From Butyriboletus loyo (lineage: Eukaryota; Basidiomycota; Agaricomycetes; Boletales; Boletaceae), in the NCBI GenBank assembly GCA_038093515.1, contig JBBPSI010000001.1:62001-126000 (forward strand): DNA of 64,000 nucleotides, given 5' to 3'. A program made the position numbers and the translations under genes. The notes below the pieces were generated by a model. That model worked only from the letters and a program-made list of their open reading frames with translations, was not told the DNA's origin and ran no database searches. Within the stretch, counting starts at the first letter, position 1, and the number at the start of each line of letters is the position of its first letter. Shown here piece after piece: positions 12,295 to 24,812 of the stretch.

Positions 12295-12996
12295 GAGATG
12301 GATGCGTGAAGTTTATTTAATCATCTTACATGGTCGCGCAATATCCCTTCATCTTCTGTCAGCATTGCCTATGCTTCTCCATGCCTGTTGTGGCATTACA
12401 CACCTCACTGGAATAAGTATGATGGGTGGACGGTCTTCCGTCCATACTTGACACAGTCCTGTTTCTGTTGCCCAAGCTGGCTTTCAGTCCCTAACAGTGT
12501 AAGCGGATTCTTTGCCCTTTTCTGTTCGCAATCCGCAAGGTCTACGTTCACTGCGTCGACCCACCCGTTCGTTCCCCGGCGGCCCTTGATCATTCTAATG
12601 GTATGGACATCATTTCTGTCAGAGTACTCTTCATCGACCCCCTGCATGTGTTGGGCCGCGTGGTTAAAGGCGAATTACTGGCATGCACATGCTTTGCCAA
12701 AAAAAATGATCTGCAGTAGAGTGTCACGGCTGCTTCAGATATCATATAGATTGCTGCTTCGTGCAAGCGAAACAGTTTATCCGAGCGTATGTCTCGGATG
12801 AACCTTGTTGCAAGTGATTCAGCGGGGTGAGATGTCCAAGAAGAGTTATCAATCGTATAGAGGTTGACGCTGGCTGGTCCTTACACATGTACAAAAAATG
12901 AATGATTTCTATGGTGGAGTTGCCACGCTCGCTAGATCATCTGGGAGATAGGACTGTACGCGAGATTGGTATTGAGAGCACATGGTGCCTCAAAGT
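12295..12996. other. Intergenic region between convergent genes
   Basis: About 700 bp between the stop codons of TUF1 (plus) and NDUFB11 (minus). It should hold both 3' UTRs. Short ORFs here have no recognisable protein character. No RNA gene or repeat was seen. Confidence 0.5.
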
Positions 12997-13419
12997 CTAT
13001 GAAGATGGCTCATACTTGTACTTCTCCCCGCGGGCCTCCATTCTCTCCTTTGCCTCTTTCAGCGCCCATGTTTGTATGCTGGAGCGAACGGGTCAATTTC
13101 TGGGTGCAAGGGGAAAGCAGCGGCGCGCACGTGGTATCGGGCTTGTAGTACAGCAATACTGCAGCCAGAGCCATCGACCCGAACATCCCAAAGTACCAGA
13201 TGTTTTCCCAATCCTCTTTCACCCGCTTTTGGCCTGGCGGTAGTGGCTGGAACGTGCGCGCGTTTTGAGTTACCAGGTTGCATGCGAGTAGGAGGGGACT
13301 ACCTTTTCGCCGAACAGCCAGCCGGTGGGCTCGTTGTAATGGGGTGCACCGTGTGATGCATGGCGGCGACCAAGAGCGCGTCGAGGCACTAAAGTGAGCA
13401 CCCGCAGAGAGGGTGACAT
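12997..13419 (-). CDS. NDUFB11: Mitochondrial complex I accessory subunit ESSS/NDUFB11
   Basis: Single-pass subunit of the membrane arm of NADH:ubiquinone oxidoreductase. Exon 1 is 13419-13303: a presequence-like MSPSLRVLTLVPRRALGRRH, then APHYNEPTGWLFGEK. Exon 2 starts with PLPPGQKRVKEDWENIWYFG and runs into the transmembrane helix MFGSMALAAVLLYYKPDT. The last exon gives TIQTWALKEAKERMEAR and ends in a TAG at 12997-12999. The NEPxGxLFGE motif, the EDWENIW motif before the helix and the small size fit the ESSS family. It lies 89 bp downstream of NAA40 on the same strand. Confidence 0.87.
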
Positions 13420-13508
13420 GAGTGGTATGCGTTGCGTTGCGGTCGCGTTCGGCGAGGAAATGGTGCAGTCAAGTAAACAAGTGCAAATAGGATGCAGCGG
13501 TACCGACT

Positions 13509-14421
13509 CTAAAGTGCAATACATCTGGACAAGATGGAGTAGTCGTATTCGTCCTCTGCCCTACTCTCTGGGTCTTTGGAAAAGCCTGGCGATGTCTCGT
13601 CTATGGTGAATCTTTATCCCATATCAGTCCGGTCCATTGCCGGTAAACGTGTTCAGCGTACCCTATCGACTTGTAGAATAACATTGCTGCGTGGTTCGCT
13701 GCGGACACATGAACAACGCACGGGTCAGATGAACATTGGGATGACCTTTGAAAACAGTGAGCATGACCTTTGTCATGCCCCATTGCGCGCCGATATCGGA
13801 CAGTATCTGGGTCAACAACCTCCCGAGACCGAACCGTCTAGAGTCCTTTGATACTTGAAGTTCATAGCTCATACGCAATGTCAAAGTGAGGAACGTACAA
13901 CGAGCCAGGTCCGGGACCTACCAGTAGATCACGTTTTGACGATCTTCCCTGTCAAAACGAAACATGGAATAGGCGATAAGGCCGTCGGAGGAATCGCGTG
14001 CAACGACAAATCGGCTCAGTGCATCAAACATTTCTGTCCTCTTTTGCTGAGGTTTCCAGCCAAACGAAGAGGAACTATATCTGGGACGGTGTGGAATCTA
14101 GATAGAGTGAACAGTGGCGTTCTCAAGCAAGACCTACAGTTCATACATGTTCTCCTCAAATATCCGCCAGATCTGGTCACGTTCATCATCGCATAAATCG
14201 CATGTCGTCGTGGCAGAGAACGAGAAGCTGAGAAGAAGTCACACACCACCACACAAGTAGAGCGCGATAACTTACTTCTTATCACATATGATGCGTGTTG
14301 GCGAGATAGAGACCGCGAGATCACCTGCAGTAGCCTATCATAGTCTCAGACCACTGGACAACGAAGGTGGCATGGAACGGAAAACCTTGTTGGCTCTACG
14401 GGTAGCAGCACTGGAAGGCAT
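13509..14421 (-). CDS. NAA40: N-alpha-acetyltransferase 40 (histone H4/H2A NatD)
   Basis: GNAT enzyme that acetylates the N-terminal serine of histones H4 and H2A. Start ATG at 14421 (MPSSAATRRANK). Splicing joins CDDERDQIWRIFEENMYEL, SSSFGWKPQQKRTEMFDALS, RFVVARDSSDGLIAYSMFRF and YELQVSKDSRRFGLGRLL (acetyl-CoA loop R-x-x-G-L-G). WGMTKVMLTVFK, NHAAMLFYKSIG and FTIDETSPGFS follow, then DYSILSRCIAL. The order and the ETSP.......Y.ILSR ending are diagnostic of NAA40. The final intron removes a 50-nt stretch that would otherwise read through to an early stop; the TAG is at 13509-13511. It is head-to-head with RIO2, only 67 bp between ATGs. Confidence 0.88.
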
Positions 14422-14488
14422 CTGGACATCGCTTACTAATTCCACGCGTCTTGGCAGCAAACCATTACTTTCGCAATCTACTCGTGTC
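14422..14488. promoter_or_regulatory. Very short shared divergent promoter, NAA40 / RIO2
   Basis: 67 bp between the two ATGs, the tightest of the head-to-head pairs here. Transcription start sites must be within this interval or inside the opposite coding region. Confidence 0.6.
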
Positions 14489-16533
<2,045 letters not shown>

Positions 16534-16766
16534 GAATCGTTACGACAAGGATCTCATGTCAGTGCTTCCGAGCCCTGGACGTGACGGAGAAACAGGTCAG
16601 CACCGCCATGGCTGGGACGCTTGGATGGAGTCGTGTACTAAATGTGATCATACGATTGAATATTCTAGCGGTCACCGAGAATATACTATTATCCTACAAT
16701 TATTGTACGGGTTTTCTGGGATCCGGAGAGCAAGCTAACGTGACGGCGAAGAAATAAAAGCGATCA

Positions 16767-17759
16767 CTAGCGATGAACGTAGTTTGTAGAGTTGTGACCG
16801 GCATGGACGCCCATACCCATGCCGGAGACGTCGACGGAGTGCCTCCGCACATCCGCCTCGAGGGCCATTGCAGAGGGTGCGGATGGATGGGAGAGTGATG
16901 ATTTAGAGGGATTGTGTGTACCAAGGAGCTTTCGGAGATTGGTATTCTGTTGGGTGATCAGATCATGGATGGACAGCACTGGGGGGGTACTGACCGAGCG
17001 TTCGAGCTCCAAGAGCTTCAACTTGAGATGCGTTGCATCGTGTTGCAGACCAGCAACCATGCTCTAGAAATACATGATCGGCTACGAGGGAGAGTGGAGA
17101 TCGACAAACAAGGTACCTTTGCCGTCTTTGAGTTGAGACCACGGTAGGGCTCAAGGCGTTCAAAGGGGATCGGATACAGGCCGATGCCAAGTAGTTGATT
17201 ATGGAGTCGGTCGATGTGGGCTTCGAGGGAGGCGATATATATTGTGCGCCTGTGGGGTGCACCCATGGTGGATCTGCAAAGGGAGGTTTAGCGATGATGG
17301 GGAAACCGGAGAGAAGAAATAATACACGGACAATTCTTGGGGGGAGAAGAGCTGCTTCTCGAGGACATGATTCCATATTTTTCTACGCTTCGAGCCGTCT
17401 TTCTTTGCGTAGAGACGGGCATAGGGGTGGGCGATGGTGATCCTGCCGGCGGAACGGCAGGTGTCGCGTACGGGGTGCTGGACGGAGCTGGGGGGGAGGA
17501 TTGCGGGTGCAAAGGATATGCCGTCGTCGGGGAAAGATGCGATGGACTGGGAGGAGGCGAGGATGGGGTTTTTGTGGTCGTGAGCGCGAGGGAGGCCAGG
17601 GGGGGCGGAGTATGAGGGGGGTGGAGGAGGGGGGTTGTAGTAGGATGGGGGCGGATCGTGGTGGTAAGCAGGGAGGGACGGGGGGGTCGGTGCCGGGGGA
17701 GAGGGGGGGTGGGGAAAGATGGCGGTATTGAAATCGAGGGAGGGGTAGTGCTGGGCCAT
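16767..17759 (-). CDS. Uncharacterised protein, paralogue of its divergent neighbour (member A)
   Basis: No known family is recognised. Start ATG at 17759; exon 1 is 17759-17332. The first 110 residues are Pro/Tyr/Ser-rich and disordered, then a basic stretch KKDGSKRRKIWNHVLEKQLF. A phase-2 intron (17331-17274) precedes the shared domain STMGAPHRRTIYIASLEAHI, DRLHNQLLGIGLYPIPFERL and EPYRGLNSKTAK. Another intron leads to a short helical segment (HLKLKLLELERS) and the C-terminus, with motif RRHSVDVSGMGMG and a TAG at 16767-16769. The segment at about 17007-16960 may be a 48-nt in-frame intron or coding. The basic patch followed by a Leu-rich amphipathic helix looks bZIP-like, but there is no canonical bZIP signature. 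It is paired head-to-head with member B. Confidence 0.72.
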
Positions 17760-18370
17760 CGCGGTCGTGGATCGGACAAGCAGAGTGGGTGGGGGTTATA
17801 TACTCGAGGGGATGATATGTCCAGAAAAGGGAATTGGAAGTTGGCAAGAAAGATGCCGCGCCGGTGAAGTGGCAGTGAGCAGATCGGCATCGAATGACAG
17901 CACGCGCTTCCGGGCACGGAAGAGGGGAAGCTGATTGCCAGTGTTTATCGCGATCGTCGCCCCGAACACACGGCACGGCGAAGTTTTGCGAAGACAAGCA
18001 CGATAACAACGTGTGTCTGCGAGCGCAATCGCGGTGGATGGAGCAAGGCTTTGCACGAGACCCTGCATAGGACCCTCGATACGGAAGTTGATCGCGGCAG
18101 AATCGGAATGAAATTCAACTCCGCGAAATAGGCTGGACATAGCCGGCATCTGGACCCGTACGGCTTGATTTGGAGATATCGCTGCCCGAGAAGATCCCTG
18201 CTCCTCGGATGCCGTGCGCTCTCGAGTGGATCCAGCTCGTCCGTGGAAAAAGCGCGTAAGTGACTGGCGACCTCCGTCTCAGCTCGACCTGCCCATGACA
18301 GTCTAACGCCACTTTCCGCCACTTAAAAGCTCCCCTCCTCCTCCAACAACCCCCCCATCCCCCGCTCTCC
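17760..18370. promoter_or_regulatory. Divergent intergenic region between the two paralogues
   Basis: 611 bp between the ATGs of members A and B. No convincing ORF of its own. A pyrimidine-rich tract (about 18300-18370) leads into the member B start. Probably carries both promoters. Confidence 0.5.
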
Positions 18371-19569
18371 ATGTTGCCCGTTTATCATTTCCCTCACAAC
18401 ACCGATCTCATCGATGCATCCCTCGTCGATCCGTACCTCGACGACCCCACCTTGTCCCTCAACTATCCCTATCTAGACAACTCTTACCTCCACGTCTCCC
18501 AACAAGTCCACTCCCCCGTCCCTCTCCACCCCCGACCACAGTCCGACACCGCTCGTCTCCCCACTCCGGTCCACGAATCAAACCTCTCCTATACGCCCAT
18601 CTCCCAACAGCTCGTCTACCCGATCATACGACGTACAGACCCGAGCCCTCCAGTCCTGCACCCCGCCGACATCACCCCTCCGAGCATGCTCGACTATTAC
18701 GTCGCCACCTCTCAGCAGCTCTTCCCCACCCCCTCAGAGTTGCTTTCAAATATCAATCATCGACAGCAGTCTCATCAACGCGATGTCGCCGAATCCCGAC
18801 CATATATCCAACCTTCTCCTCCCCCTCCCCCTCCCCAGACAAGCAGACAGCAGTCTCCAGACGATTCCTCTACTGCTCCCCTTAACAGCACTATCAATAA
18901 GACGGAGAGCCAACGCAAGGCGAGACAACGCGCGATAGCGGAAGAGATAGGGTTCACACCCACCGATCCGTATGTACCCCGTCTACCCTGTTCGGTTTCG
19001 CATCACAACTCTTGGTGCCAGCGATACCATCTCCTCACACGAGAAAAAGCGCCACTATCTCGAGTGTTTGGAGCAATACGTTCTCTACCTTCACGAGCAG
19101 CTTCGGCTCGTGCAGACGCCACCCCTAGCGCTCGAACGAGTGTCGACATACCGTGGCTTGTCTTCTCGCAGCATTCGCACTCTGCTCGTGCATATGCAGA
19201 ACACCAACAAGACTCTGCACGAAGGCACTCTTGTCGAGGAACAAGTGGTAGGCTATAGCATTCCTAGGCACCGAACCCTCCAACGCATTCTGATCGCTCT
19301 TGACCTAGTTTCTTGATTTATCAGCTCAGGTCATGGCTGCGCACACTGCCGGCCTTCCCCTCCGGCGCCATTCGGTAGACGTCGCCGGCATGTCGAGAGT
19401 CTCGGGCTATGGTCCGAGCTTGACCGCTTTTGACCCGGTATCGTCGCTCCTCCTACCCGACGATATGACAGCTTCTGCGAGCCCATCCTCAGCAGACGGA
19501 AGCTCAGCCAGCCCAGACCCCTCGACGGACCTGGCGACACAACGCTTTATCTTTCCCGGCGCAGGTTGA
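18371..19569 (+). CDS. Uncharacterised protein, paralogue of its divergent neighbour (member B)
   Basis: No known family is recognised. Start ATG at 18371; exon 1 is 18371-18969, exon 2 is 19022 to about 19247, and exon 3 starts near 19330. About 175 residues of disordered Pro/Ser/His/Gln-rich sequence precede a basic patch (TESQRKARQRAIAEEIGF). After a phase-2 intron comes the shared domain DTISSHEKKRHYLECLEQYV, LYLHEQLRLVQTPPLALERV and STYRGLSSRSIRTLLVHMQ. The C-terminus carries GLPLRRHSVDVAGMSRVSG and then a Ser/Pro/Asp tail, with a TGA at 19567-19569. The domain, its preceding intron position and phase, and the RRHSVDV motif match member A. Function unknown; nuclear or regulatory roles are only a guess from composition. 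Confidence 0.75.
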
Positions 19570-20129
19570 TCTCGGTCGGGTGATACGATTTCTTACGTTT
19601 GACGAGCCATAGACCGTGTTTGGTCCATCTTGGAGTGATCGCTTTCTGCGTTCGTCCGTTCTTTTACCCTTTTCGCACTCGAGCGTGTTGTAGATAGTAG
19701 CGTCGAGCCAGCACGGTGTATGCAGGCGACACCACACACTGCCCCGAGCCTAGAGCAGAGCGGGCAAGTGATGTGCTCTATTTGGAAATAGGATGATCGT
19801 CGTTGCCATCCACGGACGTCATTTATGATCATTCCGGGCGACCCACTTGCCACGGCAACGGCGAGGATCGCAACACGTCCCAACCTTGAAGCTTCGATCA
19901 CATGGCTTGATGTGACCCGGGACGTAATTCGTGAATCGTATCTCCTCGATGTTGCCGCCGGGCTCACGAACTCCATCGACATCCACCGCCAATGGTCCCA
20001 TGTCAGGTCTGAATGGCGAAGACGAAGCCGAGAAGCAAATCGGAGATGGAAGGAACAAGCACGTCCCTTGAGCACAGAGGTCTCTCTGCACCGTTCGCGA
20101 CGACGGTCGCAATAAATCGCACGAAGCTC
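19570..20129. other. Intergenic region
   Basis: 560 bp downstream of member B. Short overlapping ORFs on both strands lack protein-like character. No RNA gene or repeat was seen. Confidence 0.4.
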
Positions 20130-20755
20130 TCTTAGTAATCTAGTCTGCTCGCATCAAAGACCGGAGAACGCCACGCCTGTGCTGGGTGATGATGGGTCGG
20201 AGATATATTGAAATCGTGGACGTTAATCTCTACGACGACGATTCTCCTCGGAGCGCGCGAGCGATGACCCGTCTGCCATTTGAGATCGGCCGCGGCGATA
20301 AGTAGCAGGCCAGACGCCGTTCTCTGTATGGTCAAGTTGATAGATCCACAGACGTTCATGCTCGTCGAGATTGACAGACGGTATGGAAGATTCATCGTAC
20401 CTTTGCAGATCTTCCGCCACTCCGATTTCGATCGGTCCAAACGAGCGCTACCATTCGTCCGCCGTCGTCTCTCTGCGAGTACATGACTGACGTAATCCAT
20501 CTGTCAGCCCTCGATCGTCTTCAACGATATTAATCAAGATACCACCTAACCTTAAAATCGAATCGTTCCAACGCGACCAGCGCTACGACTTGGCGAATCC
20601 ATCCGGGCTGTGGAGACATCCCCGCAAGAAAGTCACTCGTGAGGTTGGATAGAGTGGAAGAGGTAAAGCATCACGTATAGTTTCGTGCCCGCCGGCCTTC
20701 ATTGACGTGTGACAGGCAGCCCCTCAGTGAACGGAGGTTGCGACGCATCAGGCAT
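20130..20755 (-). CDS. Possible small spliced gene of unknown function
   Basis: Uncertain. A minus-strand reading can be assembled from an ATG at 20755: MPDASQPPFTEGLP, then after an acceptor PGWIRQVVALVALERFDF. Further exons include MYSQRDDGGRMVALVWTD or the alternative frame DESSIPSVNLDEHERLWIYQ, and a last part QTGHRSRAPRRIVVVEINVH ending near 20132. The joined LPPGW resembles the start of a WW domain, but the rest of a WW fold is not visible. Donor sites are weak and frames compete, including a plus-strand ORF across 20280-20486. It may be a real lineage-specific gene, a pseudogene or noise. Confidence 0.25.
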
Positions 20756-20905
20756 GGCAGCGGTCCTGCTATTCACAAAGATACAGAACCATCAGTACAT
20801 ATAGAGGAGCGACCCATAGTTTTCCCCTAGAAAGCGTATGCATACGTTAGCAAGCCCACGCCATGAAAAATCGCAGTCCAGTATCCCTTACAGTAATCGC
20901 CTTCT

Positions 20906-21691
20906 TCACTGATTAGACTCCTCCACCCCGGGCGTGAATTTATGCTTGCCTAAAAGCTTCACTTCCGTCATTCCCTTTCCGCTCCCCGTCACACCAACTG
21001 CGCCACGCATGAGTCCAACGATATTCCAGTTCAGACAACGGCAACGACACATACCCTTGCCCAGTGGGTTATCAGGTGTCTTGAATATACTCGTCCCAGC
21101 CACACCGGCAATATGCACGCCTTTCTTCTCCGACTTTTTGGCAAACTTTTGCCACGTCGCTTGCTTGGCAAGTTGTTCTTTCGCTTTCGCTGCTCTTGCC
21201 TCCACTTTCTTCTCGTTCTTTTTCTTCTTCCGTTCCCTCTCCTCCTCTTCTACTTTCGTGAGCTTCCGTTTGTTTGACAAAGCGGGCGTCCTCTCTTGAT
21301 AGTTGGCAGGGAGCGATTTGATCTCTGAACCCTTCACCAGCTCAGTGGTGTTGTAGCCCCGAAACACGATGCTGTAAACGGGATTCTCTGCTGAACCACC
21401 AACACTAGTTATTCGAGCAGGGTAGAAACCACCATCTCCCGAATACTTGGCCAGGCATTCGTTTCCAGCGGCCCACGAGAAGGCGGGAGTCGACATAGTT
21501 GATTTTCGCGATGGGCCCACACGAGACGAGGAAGCTGTCTCTGCCTGCGCGATAGCTTCTTGGGCGAGCGAGATGAGTTCCGTGAGTTCAGACTGAAGAG
21601 AGCAAAGTTCTCCATTGTCAGGGTCTGCTTGAAGCGCAAGCTCCACCTGAGAGAGTTGTACTTGATAAGTTTCGAGATCAGCCTTGTCCAT
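20906..21691 (-). CDS. SPF30: Tudor-domain splicing factor SPF30/SMNDC1
   Basis: Spliceosome assembly factor whose Tudor domain binds dimethyl-arginine on Sm proteins. The chosen ATG is at 21691 (MDKADLETYQVQLSQVELAL), where family similarity begins; an in-frame ATG at 21790 would add 33 residues. After a helical N-terminus, the Tudor domain spans AGNECLAKYSGDGGFYPARI, AENPVYSIVFRGYNTTELV and KGSEIKSLP. A Lys/Glu-rich helix and a C-terminal KTPDNPLGKVGVTGSGKGMT segment follow, the latter joined across an intron in the region 21060-21000. Stop TGA at 20906-20908. Confidence 0.88.
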   Translation of the reverse strand: MDKADLETYQVQLSQVELALQADPDNGELCSLQSELTELISLAQEAIAQAETASSSRVGPSRKSTMSTPAFSWAAGNECLAKYSGDGGFYPARITSVGGSAENPVYSIVFRGYNTTELVKGSEIKSLPANYQERTPALSNKRKLTKVEEEERERKKKKNEKKVEARAAKAKEQLAKQATWQKFAKKSEKKGVHIAGVAGTSIFKTPDNPLGKGMCRCRCLNWNIVGLMRGAVGVTGSGKGMTEVKLLGKHKFTPGVEESNQ

Positions 21692-21817
21692 TTGTGTGGA
21701 GGTGGAGGTCTGCGCAAGCCAATAATGTCCACATCGCCTTTGGCCAAACACACCTCGCGTTCCGTAAATGGTAAGCAATTTCGAATACATTCATTTTCTG
21801 CCTAAATCAACCAACAT

Positions 21818-23409
21818 CTACTGTTCAAAGTCCTGGTAAGGTGGAAGTTCCTCTCCATCCTTCTCCGCCGTATTTCCGGGCACATTGGCTCCACCTGCAA
21901 GCACGCGCTGCCTCTCCTCCCTCTCCAGGCGTTTCTTCTCTTCTTCCGCAGTCTCCGAGACTTCATTGCCAGCTGCCAGCACACGCTCTCTTTCCTCTCG
22001 TCCCAGGCGCTGTTTCTCCTCTTCAGCACTCTCAGTCTTGGGAGGAGCTGTGCCGTACAAGTCTCCAGAATATGACTCGGCAGGTCTTCCAGCACCGCTG
22101 GGACTGGCGTCTTGCAATGCAGCTGGGACATCACGCAATGGATCACTGACAGGTCCAGATGCCGGGAGCGAAGTGCCAGTTTCGCCGACAGTCAGAGTAG
22201 CGGCAGGAGCAGGCTGTGCGGGAATCGTAGCAGTGCTCAGGTCGGGTTTAGCTGGTTGTGACTGGGTGGACAAGTCAACACTGAGGTCTTCTGTCCAGGT
22301 CGAGACATGTTCGGGAATTGGTGGGGTCAGGGAAAGACCGGGGTGTAAGTCTTGTCCGGCTGAAGGGGCCGCTAAGCTGCTCAACTCCGAAGCATGGCTC
22401 TCGCCAAAGGAACGGGTGTCCGATCGTGAAAGATCGCCTCCGAAATGCAAACGAAGACTGACGTCTCCCGGTTTGTAGTTGTCCAGCGCATGCTGAAGAG
22501 ATGCCCGAGCAGTAGCGGTGACTTCCGCACCCCCGTACGGATTCACGGGGGTGGGGGGCAGGGTCGGTAAAGCCCCAATGATGGGTACCGCGCCTTGCGA
22601 AAGGAGAACCAATTTCTCTCCGTACTATATATGAATAAGTTGCTGGTGATAGAATCCTGTCATGACACCTCACCTCTCGAACGGCCTCCCATTTTCTTTG
22701 CTCGCTTTCTCGAATGGCTTTGCGCTTCAATAATTCGATTTCTTTCTCGAATTGCTCGTCGTTTCTTTCCGCGCGTGAAAGCTGCTCTCTGAGCTCTGCA
22801 AGGCGTCGTTCTCCACCTTTCTCTGGATTGTGTTCGATACGCGCTATCTGATTGCGCAATCCGTTGCGGATGTTACGTTTCGGCGCAATGGCAGCCTCGG
22901 CATCGCGTAGTGCCTTCAAGGGAGACCTGGCACCGTCCAGCTTGATAGCCAAGGTTGCAGATAAAGAGCTATGCACGAAGTTCAAGAATGCAAGTCGATC
23001 AGTCACTGCGATGTGTTGGCAGGGTCTCCGATTAGCTACGTTGTGGAACAAACCAGCGATATGGCTCACCGTCTGTCAAATCGGCGTCCTCGTCCTGTCC
23101 CCATGTATATAGTTCCTTGCTCTGGGTTTTACCGTCTCTGGCAAGGGCATCAAGGTCGAGGGCGACACCCTTCTCGAGGGTTATGATACGCTGAATGGGA
23201 GTTGTTGACGTGTACTGTTGGCCAAGATTGCGAATCTGGTGTTGCAGTGATTCCAAGGCGAAAGAACGGTGGCCGCCCTGCGATGCGGCGTGTTTTGCGG
23301 GGGGATCAGAGGGCGGAGGGGTGCCAGGGATATGTCCTGCTAGAGGGGTCTGATTGATGGCGTTCTGTGCTTTGTCCGCGATGGACGAAAGGAAGCCTGA
23401 GACAGACAT
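21818..23409 (-). CDS. PIL1: Eisosome core component PIL1/LSP1 (BAR domain)
   Basis: Membrane-bending BAR-domain protein that builds eisosomes (MCC furrows) under the fungal plasma membrane. Start ATG at 23409 (MSVSGFLSSIADKAQNAINQ). The Pil1 core follows: SFALESLQHQIRNLGQQYTS, ITLEKGVALDLDALARDGKT, SKELYTWGQDEDADL, then after an intron VTDRLAFLNFVHSSL and SPLKALRDAEAAIAPKRN. The long helix QIARIEHNPEKGGERRLAEL continues into an acidic disordered tail rich in EEEKKRLEREER repeats, ending at 21818. The C-terminal tail is longer than in yeast, which is normal for basidiomycetes. Confidence 0.94.
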
Positions 23410-23692
23410 TGTGAGCGTAAAAAGTGAGCGAGACCGTTGTCGTGGGCTTTTATGTCTCTGCGACGTAGGCCCCCCGTAGCCGCAATCCGACTGCGGGCAC
23501 AGCTCACAGCAATAGCACAGGACACCGGAAATCTGTCAGAAAGCATAACGATATGTCATTAAACAGTCACCAAGCAGCTCCCCGAGGACAATCGATGGCT
23601 CGCATATTCGCCCACTACACTTCGTATAAAATGAATAAATCAGCCCAGCGTGAAATGTCTCGTTTATGCGTCGTATGAACACAAGCAGTCAC

Positions 23693-24812
23693 TCAGACAA
23701 TGATCTTCTTCGCAGCCTTGCCTTTCTTCTCCGAGTCCTTGTGAGACAAAAACTCCACCTCGGTCGCAAGTGGGCCAGCCAACTTCTGCGATTCCGCATA
23801 CCCGAGCACGCTCGTTTTGAAGTGCCGCCCGACAGTTTCAATCCGCTCCCGTAGTTTATCGTCATCTCCAGGAGCTAGCCGCGTCCAGATCGACAATCGA
23901 TAAAATTGCGGTCGAGTCGACACAATGACACCCGTGATGAGGGATTGCGGATTGGGCTCAGTCGATTCGCCACTGGTGAGGTAAGGGTCAAACGTCTCGC
24001 CAATCGCGGCAAGCATCTGAGACGGTCTCGGCGGTCAGCGGGCACGATGCGGAAAACAAAAGGGGTGTATACCGTGTAAAGCCACATTTTGTCCACATTA
24101 CTACGATTCTTTTCTTTGGGTAATTGTATGCTCCACTTGCCACCGTTTTTGTTCGCCTCGTCCTCCCATGCTGGAATAATCCCCTCCTGCACAAAGTACG
24201 GATATGGTCATGGTTTCTCAGGCATCAAGTTCGGTGAGACATGCCTTGAAAAGATAGTAATTGGCTTTTTGAGGAAGTTGTGAGGGGGGCACGATATGGT
24301 TGTAGAGACTATGTGCGATGATGAGATTGACGAGCGTGCTTGATCGACGGACGATGCATACCCCCAAAACTCTTCTACACTGTTGAAACTGATGACGCGT
24401 TTAATGTCCTCCATCCAACCTTGTGCTGCTGCTGCACTGGGAGTCTGAAGTATAGGGGTTTGAGGGAAAGAGGTGACGGGCGTTTGGGGGAGGTTGCGAC
24501 CCTTTGTCGCGGGGGAATCGAACCAGAGCGTCCAGGGAGAGTAGAGTGGATGCTGATTTGCCCGAAGCATTAGGTACTTTGGGTAGCACGGTGAGAGAGA
24601 CGTACCTTGACATTGAAATTGGTGGGATCGCTGAAGATGGTTCGGATACCCTCCGCCTGTGCGTGCATATCTATTTCCTGGATTTCGCCGGGCTCTACCT
24701 CAGAGTTGTCTGACGGGAGTTTGGCGTTGGTGAGAGGATTTTCTGCGAGGGCGGCTGTGAGAGCGGCCTTGTTGGCTTGTTGGGAGGGAGCAAGGAGGGA
24801 GGAGGAGGACAT
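23693..24812 (-). CDS. eIF4E: mRNA cap-binding initiation factor eIF4E
   Basis: Binds the m7G cap and recruits eIF4G. Start ATG at 24812 (MSSSSLLAPSQQANK). A disordered N-terminus is followed by HPLYSPWTLWFDSPATKG (first cap-sandwich tryptophan region) and GWMEDIKRVISFNSVEEFWG. The middle exon gives LYNHIVPPSQLPQKANYYLF, the next EGIIPAWEDEANKNGGKWSI (second cap-binding tryptophan) and NVDKMWLYT. The last exon is MLAAIGETFDPYLTSGES, GVIVSTRPQFYRLSIWTRLA and GPLATEVEFLSHKDS, stop TGA at 23693-23695. An insertion rich in Thr/Pro/Ser sits between the WTLWFDS strand and the GWMEDIK helix. It is head-to-head with MTM1. Confidence 0.92.

Noticed and set aside
12902..13356. Plus-strand ORFs of 94-113 codons
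   Set aside because: Antisense to the NDUFB11 exons, which are strongly supported on the minus strand.
17199..18372. Long Pro/His/Ser-rich minus-strand ORFs (up to 209 codons) overlapping member A exon 1 and its upstream region
   Set aside because: Out-of-frame readings of the same low-complexity C-rich DNA; only the frame starting at 17759 splices into the conserved domain.
16767..19569. Mating-type A locus (divergent HD1/HD2 homeodomain pair)
   Set aside because: The divergent layout recalls it, but neither protein has the homeodomain WFxNxR signature, the two share a non-homeodomain paralogous region, and no MIP gene is adjacent.
20906..21790. SPF30 start at the upstream ATG (21790)
   Set aside because: The extra 33 residues include Cys/Trp/Tyr-rich sequence not like the family; conserved similarity starts at MDKADLETYQ (21691).
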